Source: Comamonadaceae bacterium | Lineage (GTDB): Bacteria; Pseudomonadota; Gammaproteobacteria; Burkholderiales; Burkholderiaceae_C | Direction: 5' to 3' | DNA: 5,045 bases | Assembly: GCA_027490555.1 (NCBI GenBank) | Contig: JAIXXW010000140.1 | Location: 1 to 5,045 of the forward strand | Shown: positions 1-5,045 of the stretch, in pieces | How the letters are laid out: each line of letters starts with the position of its first letter | How positions within the stretch are numbered: the stretch's first letter is position 1 | Program-made: the position numbers and the translations under genes | The notes under the pieces: generated by a model | Database searches by the model: none | What the model was told of the DNA's origin: nothing | The model's input: the letters and a program-made list of their open reading frames with translations, nothing else

Positions 1-180
1 CAGCTGGCCCAGGATTTCGCCCAGGTCGTTGGGCGAGTGCTCCATGTCCAGCAGCAGCCAGTCAAAGCCGCAGTGCGCCAGGATTTCGGTGCTGATGTTG
101 CTGCACAGGTGCGACCACAAACCGATCTGCTTGTGGCCCGACCGGATCGCTTGTTTGAAATGGTTGATGGGCATGTCCAT
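1..180 (-). CDS. garL: 2-dehydro-3-deoxyglucarate aldolase-like protein (HpcH/HpaI family), N-terminal part
   Basis: Only the first 60 codons are present; the gene runs off the left edge. HpcH/HpaI aldolases are cytoplasmic class II (divalent-metal) enzymes. GarL cleaves 5-dehydro-4-deoxy-D-glucarate to pyruvate and tartronate semialdehyde. The visible part contains N-x-FK at residues 6-9, QIGLWSHL at 18-25, ISTEIL at 29-34 and GFDWLLLDMEHSPND at 38-52. These line up closely with E. coli GarL as I remember it, and His48 corresponds to its catalytic His50. The start at 180 is supported by GAGGAA seven bases upstream; a second ATG two codons further in is less well spaced. It lies 49 bases downstream of gudD on the same strand, so it is probably co-transcribed and handles the GudD product. 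The family also includes 4-hydroxy-2-oxoheptanedioate aldolase (HpaI). Family is certain; the garL assignment rests on sequence resemblance plus context. Confidence 0.88.
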   Translation of the reverse strand, partial: MDMPINHFKQAIRSGHKQIGLWSHLCSNISTEILAHCGFDWLLLDMEHSPNDLGEILGQL

Positions 181-187
181 GGGGTGA

Positions 188-193
188 TTCCTC
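188..193 (-). promoter_or_regulatory. Ribosome binding site of the aldolase gene
   Basis: On the minus strand this reads GAGGAA, seven bases before the ATG at 180. It selects that ATG over the in-frame ATG at 174. The remaining bases between gudD and the aldolase (194-229) show no promoter or terminator that I can recognise. Confidence 0.7.
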
Positions 194-229
194 AGTGGGT
201 GAAGTGGGGGCGTGGCAGGCGCAGACTGT

Positions 230-1567
230 TCAGCGCACCATGCAGGGCATCTTGGGGTTGAATTTCCAGCCGGGGATCAGGTACTGCATGGCGATGGCGT
301 CATCGCGTGCGCCCAGGCCGTGTTGCTGGTAGAGCTGGTTCGCTTGCATCACCGCGTCCATGTCCAGCGCGATGCCCAGACCCGGTTTGGCCGGCACATC
401 CACATACCCGCCCTGGATTTGCAGGGGCTCTTGGGTGAGGAACTGGCCGTCTTGCCAGATCCAGTGGGTGTCGATGGCGGTGACTTTGCCCGGTGCCGCT
501 GCGGCGCAGTGGGTGAACATGGCCAGCGAAATGTCAAAGTGGTTATTGGAGTGCGAGCCCCAGGTCAGGTCGTACATCTGGCACAGCTGCGCGACGCGCA
601 CCGAGCCTTGCAGCGTCCAGAAATGCGGGTCGGCCAGCGGGATGTCGACCGATTGCAGCTGGATGCTGTGGGCCATCTCGCGCCAGTCGGTGGCCACCAT
701 GTTGGTGGCGGTGGGCAAGCCAGTGGCGCGGCGGAACTCGGCCATCACCTCGCGGCCCGAAAACACGCCTTCTGCGCCACAGGGGTCTTCGGCATAGGCC
801 ATGGTGTTGCGGTGGTCGCGCAAGAGGCGAATGGCGTCTTTGAGCAGCCAGCCACCGTTGGGGTCGAGCGTGATGCGGGCCTGGGGAAAGCGTTCATGCA
901 AAGCCACGATGGCTTCGACTTCTTCTTCGCCGCGCAGCACGCCGCCTTTGAGCTTGAAATCCTGAAAGCCATAGCGGGCCTGTGCGGCTTCGGCCAGGCG
1001 CACCACGGCTTGGGCGCTCATGGCTTTTTCGTGGCGCAGGCGTAGCCAGTCGTCGGCCTGCTCGGGCTCGCTGCGGTAGGGCAGGTCGGTCTGCTGGCGG
1101 TCGCCCACATAGAACAGGTAGCCCAGCATTTGCACGCGCTCGCGTTGCTGGCCCTGGCCCAAGAGGGCGCACACCGGCACATTCAGGTGCTGGCCGAGCA
1201 GGTCGAGCAGGGCGCTTTCGACGGCGGTGACGGCATGGATGGTGATGCGCAGGTCAAAGGTCTGGTTGCCCCGGCCACCGCTGTCGCGGTCGGCGAACTG
1301 CTGGCGCATGGTGCTGAGCACCCGGTTGTAGTGGCCAATGGCTTGCCCCTCGACCAGGGGGCGGGCGTCTTCCAGCGTTTGGCGGATTTTTTCGCCACCG
1401 GGCACCTCGCCCAGGCCGGTGTGGCCCGAGGAGTCGGTCAGGATGACGATGTTGCGGGTGAAGAAAGGACCGTGCGCGCCGCTGAGGTTGAGCAGCATGC
1501 CATCGTGCCCCGCCACGGGGATCACTTGCATGCGGGTGATGGTGGGGGTGGCTGGGGGGGTGGACAT
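230..1567 (-). CDS. gudD: Glucarate dehydratase (enolase superfamily)
   Basis: Cytoplasmic Mg-dependent enzyme that dehydrates D-glucarate (and L-idarate in the E. coli enzyme) to 5-dehydro-4-deoxy-D-glucarate. The 445-residue product matches the usual length (E. coli GudD, about 446). From the start at 1567 the key residues fall at the same numbers as in E. coli: KLK at 205-207 (Lys207 base), Asp235 in LDPNGGW, Glu260 in AEDP and Glu266 shortly after, Asn289 in TNM, Asp313 in ADPHFW, and His339 in WGSHSNNHFD. The C-terminus PCMVR is also typical. All catalytic and metal residues are intact, unlike the degenerate GudX paralogues. The N-terminal capping domain spans roughly 1-140 and the barrel follows. 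An in-frame ATG at 1597 would add ten residues but lies inside the putative operator and lacks a ribosome site; GAGAA precedes 1567. The gene lies 82 bases after the regulator gene and 49 before the aldolase. Confidence 0.97.
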   Translation of the reverse strand: MSTPPATPTITRMQVIPVAGHDGMLLNLSGAHGPFFTRNIVILTDSSGHTGLGEVPGGEKIRQTLEDARPLVEGQAIGHYNRVLSTMRQQFADRDSGGRGNQTFDLRITIHAVTAVESALLDLLGQHLNVPVCALLGQGQQRERVQMLGYLFYVGDRQQTDLPYRSEPEQADDWLRLRHEKAMSAQAVVRLAEAAQARYGFQDFKLKGGVLRGEEEVEAIVALHERFPQARITLDPNGGWLLKDAIRLLRDHRNTMAYAEDPCGAEGVFSGREVMAEFRRATGLPTATNMVATDWREMAHSIQLQSVDIPLADPHFWTLQGSVRVAQLCQMYDLTWGSHSNNHFDISLAMFTHCAAAAPGKVTAIDTHWIWQDGQFLTQEPLQIQGGYVDVPAKPGLGIALDMDAVMQANQLYQQHGLGARDDAIAMQYLIPGWKFNPKMPCMVR

Positions 1568-1590
1568 CGGGTTCTCGGGGATTGATTCGA

Positions 1591-1607
1591 CAGTCATCGT
1601 ACAACTT
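1591..1607 (-). promoter_or_regulatory. Putative GntR/FadR-type operator in front of gudD
   Basis: The minus strand reads AAGTTGTACGATGACTG. It agrees at 14 of 17 positions with the site at 2429-2445 and carries one exact TTGT half-site and a degenerate second half. Its right-hand edge overlaps the last three bases of the proposed -10 box (1605-1610), and it covers the expected transcription start, a typical repressor position. The regulator encoded next door is the obvious candidate ligand; that is inference. Confidence 0.6.
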
Positions 1608-1633
1608 AGAGGTTTTTTGGCGATGCGTGTAAA
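1605..1633 (-). promoter_or_regulatory. gudD: Putative sigma-70 promoter of gudD
   Basis: On the minus strand TTTACA (1628-1633) is followed after exactly 17 bases by TCTAAG (1605-1610). The boxes match the -35 consensus at 5 of 6 and the -10 consensus at 4 of 6 positions. Transcription would start about 30 bases upstream of the gudD ATG. It would give gudD and the aldolase their own promoter, in addition to any read-through from the regulator gene. Confidence 0.5.
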
Positions 1634-1649
1634 CCCTGGTTGCCGCGCT

Positions 1650-2384
1650 TCAGTGGTGGCTGGATGCGCCTTTTTTGTGCCGGTCTCGGCTGTTGGACAG
1701 ATGCGTGCGCATGGCGGCGCGGGCCGATTCGGCGTCCTGCGATGCGATGGCATTGAGGATGTTTTCATGCTCCTGGTGCACGCGCCGCAAGTAGGCCAGG
1801 CGTGTGGGGCCGATGGCGGGCGAGGTCTCCAGCCGAGCGCGCGGGATGGACTGCGCACCCAGCGAATTCATCATGTCGGCAAAGTGGTGGTTTTGGGTGG
1901 CGCGGGCGATTTCATGGTGAAACTGGAAGTCGGCGGCGATGGCATCGCGGCCCGCTTCGATGGCGCTGGCGAAAGCGGCCATGGCGTCTTGCATGACGCG
2001 CAGATTGCCCTCTGTGCGCCGAACGGCGGCCAGGGCGGCGGCTTCGGTCTCGATGCTGATGCGCAATTCCAGCAAGGCAATCACGTCGTGCAGGGTGCTC
2101 AGTTGGCTGGGGTTGACCCGAAAAGGCGGGGAGTCTGTGGGTGGCAGCACAAAGGTGCCGATGCCGTGCCGGGTTTCGACCAGGCCGCTGGCTTGCAATT
2201 TGGAGATCGCCTCTCGCACGACAGTGCGGCTGACGCCAAAGCGTTCCATGATGGCGGCTTCGGTGGGTAATTTTTGGCCGCTGCGCAATGTGCCATTCAG
2301 GATTTCGGTGCTGAGCTGGTCGACCAGTTCGTAGGTCAAGCTGCGCGATTTGCGCTTTTCTGGGGTGGCTAGCGGGGTGCTCAT
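1650..2384 (-). CDS. GntR-family transcriptional regulator, FadR subfamily (FCD domain)
   Basis: A 244-residue DNA-binding regulator. Residues 12-80 form the winged helix-turn-helix: YELVDQLSTEI, LPTEAAIMERFGVSRTVVREAI (42-60 as the helix-turn-helix core) and the wing GLVETRHGIGTFV. The C-terminal FCD effector domain runs from about 98 to 235. Its expected metal-binding residues are present: Asp152 and His156 in DFQFHHEIA, His206 in HQEHENIL and His228 in MRTHLS. Length is normal for FadR-type proteins. The gene sits between the catabolic and uptake arms and is flanked by two related operator-like sites, so it is probably the local regulator responding to an aldarate or a pathway intermediate. 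It could be the orthologue of GguR, the aldarate/hexuronate regulator of Burkholderiales, but I cannot confirm that. The start is uncertain: ATG at 2384 or 2399, neither with a good ribosome site. I chose 2384 because its MSTPLATP start resembles that of gudD. Confidence 0.93.
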   Translation of the reverse strand: MSTPLATPEKRKSRSLTYELVDQLSTEILNGTLRSGQKLPTEAAIMERFGVSRTVVREAISKLQASGLVETRHGIGTFVLPPTDSPPFRVNPSQLSTLHDVIALLELRISIETEAAALAAVRRTEGNLRVMQDAMAAFASAIEAGRDAIAADFQFHHEIARATQNHHFADMMNSLGAQSIPRARLETSPAIGPTRLAYLRRVHQEHENILNAIASQDAESARAAMRTHLSNSRDRHKKGASSHH

Positions 2385-2502
2385 CGGGTAAGTACGCATT
2401 CCAGATTCAATGGGAGGCTCTCAGAATCAACTTGTACGACAACTGATTACACAAGGCCATTGGGGGCAATGTATCAGAACGTCATCGTCTTTGGCCATTT
2501 TC
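2385..2502. promoter_or_regulatory. Divergent intergenic control region
   Basis: This roughly 118-base gap separates the regulator from the divergently read lactonase gene. It contains the operator-like palindrome at 2429-2445 and a small inverted repeat, CATTG-GGGG-CAATG, at 2458-2471. I see no convincing -35/-10 pair for either direction; TATCAG at 2472-2477 is a possible but weak -10 box for the lactonase. No Shine-Dalgarno sequence stands in front of either flanking gene. Confidence 0.6.
2429..2445 (+). promoter_or_regulatory. Putative GntR/FadR-type operator in the divergent promoter region
   Basis: Reads AACTTGTACGACAACTG. The core TTGT-ACG-ACAA (2432-2442) is a perfect inverted repeat with a three-base centre, the same layout as the FadR operator core TGGT-N3-ACCA. 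A near copy (14 of 17) lies before gudD at 1591-1607. Its position between the regulator and the lactonase suggests autoregulation plus control of the lactonase-TRAP operon. Known for the family: FCD-type GntR proteins bind TnGT-N3-ACnA-like palindromes. Inferred: that this particular protein binds here. Confidence 0.65.
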
Positions 2503-3411
2503 ATGAACGCTTACCAAACCATTGCCGATGCATCCGACCGCGTGGGAGAGTCCCCCGTTTGGGATGCCCGCGCCCAGTGTCTGTGGTGGGTGGACATCGA
2601 GGGGCCCTTCATCCGCAATGCCGTGCTCGGCCATGCCAAGGCCGTGCAGTCCTGGCGCATGCCCGAGCGCGTGGGCTGTATTGCACTCACTGCAGTTCAT
2701 GGGCAATTGATCGCCGCGATGGAAACCGGCATCGCCCGTGTCACCCTGCATGCAGGCGGTCAGGTGGACACAGTTTGGCTGGCTCAGATCCAACACCCCG
2801 CGCCGGGCATGCGCTTCAACGATGGACGTTGCGACGCCAGCGGCCGCCTGTGGGTGGGCACCATGGTGATGGACATGTCATTGGCCTCGGACCGGGGCGG
2901 TCTGTATTGCTTGGATGAGCGAGGCCTGACAGGCCCTCACATCGCGAATTTGATGACACCCAACGGTCTGGGCATGAGCCCCGATGGGTGCACTTTGTAT
3001 CTCTCGGACTCGCATCCTGCGGTACAAAAAATCTGGGCTTTTGATTTGAACCTGGACCATGGTTTCTTGAGCAACAGACGGTTGTTTGTCGACATGAATG
3101 ACTGGCCAGGTCGCCCCGATGGCGCCGCCGTCGATGCGCGAGGGCATTACTGGATCTGTGCCAACGATGCGGGACAGATCCACGACTTCGATCCGCAGGG
3201 CCATTGGTGCCAGTCGTTGAGGGTGCCCATGCCCAAACCGTCCATGTGCGCTTTTGGTGGGATCGACCTGGACCAGTTGTTGGTCACCTCGATCATCCCC
3301 GCACAATGCACAGAGGCCACGCGAGGCTCCAGCGGTGCTGTCATTGCCTTGCAGCCTGGCGTGCAGGGTTTGCCTGAACCTGTTTTTTCCCGTTTTCCCG
3401 CAAGTGTTTGA
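2503..3411 (+). CDS. SMP-30/gluconolactonase-family lactonase (probable uronolactonase/aldarolactonase)
   Basis: A 302-residue, six-bladed beta-propeller lactonase that opens sugar lactones with a divalent metal. Metal and substrate residues of the SMP-30 family are visible: Glu16 in GESPVW, Arg104 and Asn106 in MRFNDGRCD, Asn154 in TPNGLGMSPDG and Asp206 in GRPDGAAVD. FGG at 251-253 and a GSSGAVIAL segment near the C-terminus are also typical. There is no signal peptide, so it acts in the cytoplasm. Beside gudD and a sugar-acid TRAP system, the likely substrate is a glucaro- or galactaro-lactone from uronate dehydrogenase, making it UxuL-like; gluconolactone or another aldonolactone is possible. 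The start at 2503 places GESPVW at the usual distance from the N-terminus. An in-frame ATG at 2410 would add 31 residues unlike the family and would run through the operator. No Shine-Dalgarno sequence precedes 2503. dctP follows after 39 bases. Confidence 0.92.
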   Translation: MNAYQTIADASDRVGESPVWDARAQCLWWVDIEGPFIRNAVLGHAKAVQSWRMPERVGCIALTAVHGQLIAAMETGIARVTLHAGGQVDTVWLAQIQHPAPGMRFNDGRCDASGRLWVGTMVMDMSLASDRGGLYCLDERGLTGPHIANLMTPNGLGMSPDGCTLYLSDSHPAVQKIWAFDLNLDHGFLSNRRLFVDMNDWPGRPDGAAVDARGHYWICANDAGQIHDFDPQGHWCQSLRVPMPKPSMCAFGGIDLDQLLVTSIIPAQCTEATRGSSGAVIALQPGVQGLPEPVFSRFPASV

Positions 3412-3436
3412 TTGTTGATCGTCCATTCACCAACCC

Positions 3437-3442
3437 AGGAGA
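3437..3442 (+). promoter_or_regulatory. Ribosome binding site of dctP
   Basis: AGGAGA, eight bases before the ATG at 3451. It fixes the start there rather than at the in-frame TTG at 3412, which would bury the signal peptide 13 residues inside the protein. Confidence 0.8.
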
Positions 3443-3450
3443 CTACCCAG

Positions 3451-4413
3451 ATGAAACTCAAGCATTCCCTGATGGCCATCGCTGCTGCCTTGGCCTTCTC
3501 TTCGCACGCTGCCGAATTCCGCTCGGCCGACATCCACAACGCCGACGACTACCCCACGGTGGTTGCGGTCAAGCACATGAGCACGGTGCTGGAAAAACTC
3601 TCAGGTGGCAAGCACAAGATCAAGGTCTTTAACAAGGGCGCTTTGGGTTCTGAAAAAGAAACCATCGATCAGGTCAAGATCGGTGCGCTGGACATGGCGC
3701 GTGTCAACGTGGCCCCCATGAATGGCGTGTGCCCCATGACCATGGTGCCCACCATGCCTTTCTTGTTCCGCTCGGTGGACCACATGCGCAAGTCGCTCGA
3801 TGGCCCCATTGGCAATGAAATCCTCAAGAGCTGCGAATCCGTCGGCTTCATAGGCCTGGCGTTTTACGACAGTGGCGCCCGATCCATTTATGCCAAGAAG
3901 CCCATCAGATCGGTCGCCGATACCAAAGGCTTGAAGATCCGCGTGCAGCAGTCTGACCTGTGGGTGGCTCTGGTCAGTGCCATGGGGGCCAATGCCACGC
4001 CCATGCCTTTTGGTGAGGTTTACACGGCCTTGAAAACCGGTCTGATTGATGCTGCCGAGAACAATATCCCTTCCTTTGACACTGCCAAGCACGTGGAAGC
4101 TGTCAAGTTTTACTCAAGGACCGAGCACTCGATGGCACCCGAAATTCTGGTGATGTCCAAAGTGGTGTGGGATAAGTTGCCCGCCAACGAACAGGCCATG
4201 ATCCGTCAGGCTGCGAAAGAGTCGGTGGCGATTCAACGCAAAGCATGGGATGAGGCTGAAGGCAAATCATTGGCCAATGTCAGAGCCGCTGGTGCCGAGA
4301 TCGTCGAAGTGGACAAGCGTTCCTTCCAAGCTGTTATGGCACCCGTCTACGACAAGTTCATGACCACGCCTGAAATGAAGCGTGCCATCAAAGCCATTCA
4401 AGATACCAAGTGA
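3451..4413 (+). CDS. dctP: TRAP transporter solute-binding protein, DctP family
   Basis: A 320-residue periplasmic binding protein that captures an organic acid and delivers it to the DctQM membrane complex. The N-terminus MKLKHSLMAIAAALAF is a Sec signal peptide, with probable cleavage after Ala20 (SHA-AEF); no lipobox cysteine is seen. Family hallmarks follow: GALGSEKETIDQVKIGALDMA at about 63-83, the region GLKIRVQQSD at 160-169 with Arg164 as the conserved carboxylate-binding arginine, Arg144 in SGARSIYA as a second likely ligand contact, and MPFGEVYTALKTGLIDAAEN at 185-204. Length is normal. The invariant arginine indicates a carboxylate ligand. With gudD, the aldolase and the lactonase adjacent, a hexuronate or aldarate is the likely ligand, but sequence alone does not decide this; C4-dicarboxylates and other acids are bound by relatives. 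It lies 39 bases after the lactonase gene and is probably in the same operon. Confidence 0.95.
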   Translation: MKLKHSLMAIAAALAFSSHAAEFRSADIHNADDYPTVVAVKHMSTVLEKLSGGKHKIKVFNKGALGSEKETIDQVKIGALDMARVNVAPMNGVCPMTMVPTMPFLFRSVDHMRKSLDGPIGNEILKSCESVGFIGLAFYDSGARSIYAKKPIRSVADTKGLKIRVQQSDLWVALVSAMGANATPMPFGEVYTALKTGLIDAAENNIPSFDTAKHVEAVKFYSRTEHSMAPEILVMSKVVWDKLPANEQAMIRQAAKESVAIQRKAWDEAEGKSLANVRAAGAEIVEVDKRSFQAVMAPVYDKFMTTPEMKRAIKAIQDTK

Positions 4414-4428
4414 TTGGCATTTTCTTGA

Positions 4429-4450
4429 GCTCCTGGTGCTAGCCAGGAGC
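4429..4450 (+). promoter_or_regulatory. Stem-loop between dctP and dctQ
   Basis: GCTCCTGG (4429-4436) and CCAGGAGC (4443-4450) form a perfect eight-base-pair stem around a six-base loop, immediately before the dctQ ribosome site. There is no U run directly after the stem. A second, mutually exclusive pairing is possible: AGCTCC (4428-4433) with GGAGCT (4452-4457), followed by TTT, which would hide the ribosome site. It could protect the dctP message 3' end or lower dctQM expression relative to dctP; both are inference. Confidence 0.55.
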
Positions 4451-4455
4451 GGGAG
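4451..4455 (+). promoter_or_regulatory. Ribosome binding site of dctQ
   Basis: GGGAG, six bases before the ATG at 4462. It is directly next to the stem-loop at 4429-4450, so translation of dctQ may depend on how that RNA folds. Confidence 0.6.
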
Positions 4456-4461
4456 CTTTTC

Positions 4462-4950
4462 ATGTTCACCAAGTTCTGTGCGACCGTCTCCAAGATCTGT
4501 CTTGTGTTGGCTGTTTTCGGCCTGATCGCCGTGATCTTGTGCGTGCAATGGCAAGTCATCGGGCGCTACGTGCTGAACGACACGCCCACGTGGGCCGAGG
4601 CTCTGGCAATGCTGATCGTGCTGTTTGTCACTGCCTTTGGTCTGGCCGTAGGGGTGCGCGATGCGGGGCACATTGGGCTGGAGTCTCTGGTCATATTGCT
4701 GCCGAAAAAGTGGCAACACCGCATTGAAATCCTGATCCACGTCCTGGTGGCGGTGTTCGGCTATTTGATGGTGAAAGGCGGGTGGCTATGGGCCTCTGCC
4801 AAATGGGCCGAGAAAAAACCCATGCTGCCCGTTCCGGATGGCATCGACTATGTGCCGGTGATCATTGCGGGCGCCTTGATTTTGCTTTTTTCGATTGAAC
4901 ACATTGTTGCTCTGGTGCAAGGCAAGGTGGTCGAACCTGTTTGGAACTGA
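4462..4950 (+). CDS. dctQ: TRAP transporter small permease, DctQ family
   Basis: A 162-residue inner-membrane protein, the small subunit that pairs with DctM in a sodium-driven TRAP transporter. Four hydrophobic segments are visible, as expected for DctQ: about 12-33, 45-65, 87-108 and 130-152. The motif QVIGRYVLNDTPTWAEALA at 31-49, following the first helix, and GHIGLE at 69-74 after the second are typical of the family (conserved RY, W and E). Length is in the normal range. It starts 48 bases after dctP, behind a stem-loop, and ends four bases before dctM, which indicates translational coupling with dctM. The protein does not determine substrate; that lies with DctP. Confidence 0.94.
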   Translation: MFTKFCATVSKICLVLAVFGLIAVILCVQWQVIGRYVLNDTPTWAEALAMLIVLFVTAFGLAVGVRDAGHIGLESLVILLPKKWQHRIEILIHVLVAVFGYLMVKGGWLWASAKWAEKKPMLPVPDGIDYVPVIIAGALILLFSIEHIVALVQGKVVEPVWN

Positions 4951-4954
4951 TGCC

Positions 4955-5045
4955 ATGGAATTGACCATCCTTGCGCTGAGCTTCACGCTTCTTTTGATTT
5001 TGGGCGTGCCCGTGGCCTTTGCCATTGGCCTGTCTTCGGTCGCCA
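4955..5045 (+). CDS. dctM: TRAP transporter large permease, DctM family, N-terminal part
   Basis: Only the first 30 codons are present; the gene runs off the right edge. DctM is the large membrane subunit that forms the transport channel (usually about 425 residues). The visible sequence begins MELTILALSF and continues with LLLILGVPVAFAIGL, a typical DctM first helix with the conserved GVPVAFAIG. It starts four bases after the dctQ stop codon. The ribosome site is weak (GGA at 4943-4945), in line with coupling to dctQ translation. Gene order dctP-dctQ-dctM is the standard one. Confidence 0.92.
   Translation, partial: MELTILALSFTLLLILGVPVAFAIGLSSVA

Noticed and set aside
212..1045. Plus-strand open frame of 277 codons opposite gudD
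   Set aside because: It is a low-complexity, His/Ala/Gly/Val-rich shadow typical of the reverse strand of a GC-rich gene; gudD on the other strand is unmistakable.
1554..1560. Run of seven G near the gudD start as a phase-variation tract
   Set aside because: The run is short and encodes part of a proline-rich N-terminus; a metabolic enzyme in GC-rich DNA gives no reason to expect slippage control.
1568..1858. In-frame 97-residue N-terminal extension of gudD
   Set aside because: It would overlap the end of the regulator gene on the same strand, is unlike any glucarate dehydratase, and the start at 1567 puts all catalytic residues at the E. coli numbering.
1338..2270. Plus-strand open frame of 310 codons across the gudD start and the regulator
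   Set aside because: It runs antisense to two well-supported genes and through the gudD promoter and operator, with no recognisable domain.
2458..2471. Inverted repeat CATTG-GGGG-CAATG as another operator
   Set aside because: The arms are only five bases, the centre does not fit the TnGT-N3-ACnA layout, and no second copy is seen in the window.
2410..2502. Longer lactonase reading frame beginning at 2410
   Set aside because: The extra 31 residues do not resemble SMP-30 proteins, would be translated through the operator, and no ribosome site precedes the ATG.
3412..3450. Longer dctP frame from a TTG at 3412
   Set aside because: It would place the signal peptide internally; a good AGGAGA ribosome site precedes the ATG at 3451.
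4950..4964. ATG overlapping the dctQ stop codon as a possible dctM start
   Set aside because: That frame stops after four codons; the ATG at 4955 opens a typical DctM N-terminus.

Overview
The window comes from a GC-rich proteobacterium. The gene set, the codon use and the protein sequences fit a betaproteobacterium of the order Burkholderiales, probably Comamonadaceae; this taxonomic call is inferred by eye, not searched. It holds an almost fully coding, divergently arranged locus for uptake and breakdown of sugar acids (glucarate, and probably hexuronates or their lactones). No RNA gene, insertion sequence, CRISPR array or phage-like segment is seen, and no gene-free stretch exceeds about 120 bases.

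Minus strand, read right to left from about 2384: an FCD-type GntR regulator (1650-2384), glucarate dehydratase gudD (230-1567), and the first 60 codons of an HpcH/HpaI-family aldolase resembling 2-dehydro-3-deoxyglucarate aldolase garL (1-180, running off the left edge). Plus strand, from 2503: an SMP-30/gluconolactonase-family lactonase (2503-3411), then a TRAP transporter: binding protein dctP (3451-4413), small membrane subunit dctQ (4462-4950) and the first 30 codons of large membrane subunit dctM (4955 to the right edge).

The genes read as one pathway. The TRAP system imports an acidic sugar. The cytoplasmic lactonase opens an aldonate/aldarate lactone, such as the lactone made by uronate dehydrogenase (not in the window). 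GudD dehydrates D-glucarate to 5-dehydro-4-deoxy-D-glucarate, and the aldolase splits this to pyruvate and tartronate semialdehyde. The regulator sits between the two arms.

The most useful non-coding observation is a pair of closely related 17-bp sites (14 of 17 positions identical). One lies in the divergent intergenic region (2429-2445, with a perfect TTGT-N3-ACAA core). The other lies directly in front of gudD (1591-1607), where it overlaps the end of a good sigma-70 type -10 box. They have the TnGT-N3-ACnA architecture of FadR-type operators and are probably the binding sites of the local GntR protein. A strong stem-loop lies between dctP and dctQ. The pathway itself is of a known type; nothing here looks like a wholly undescribed system.
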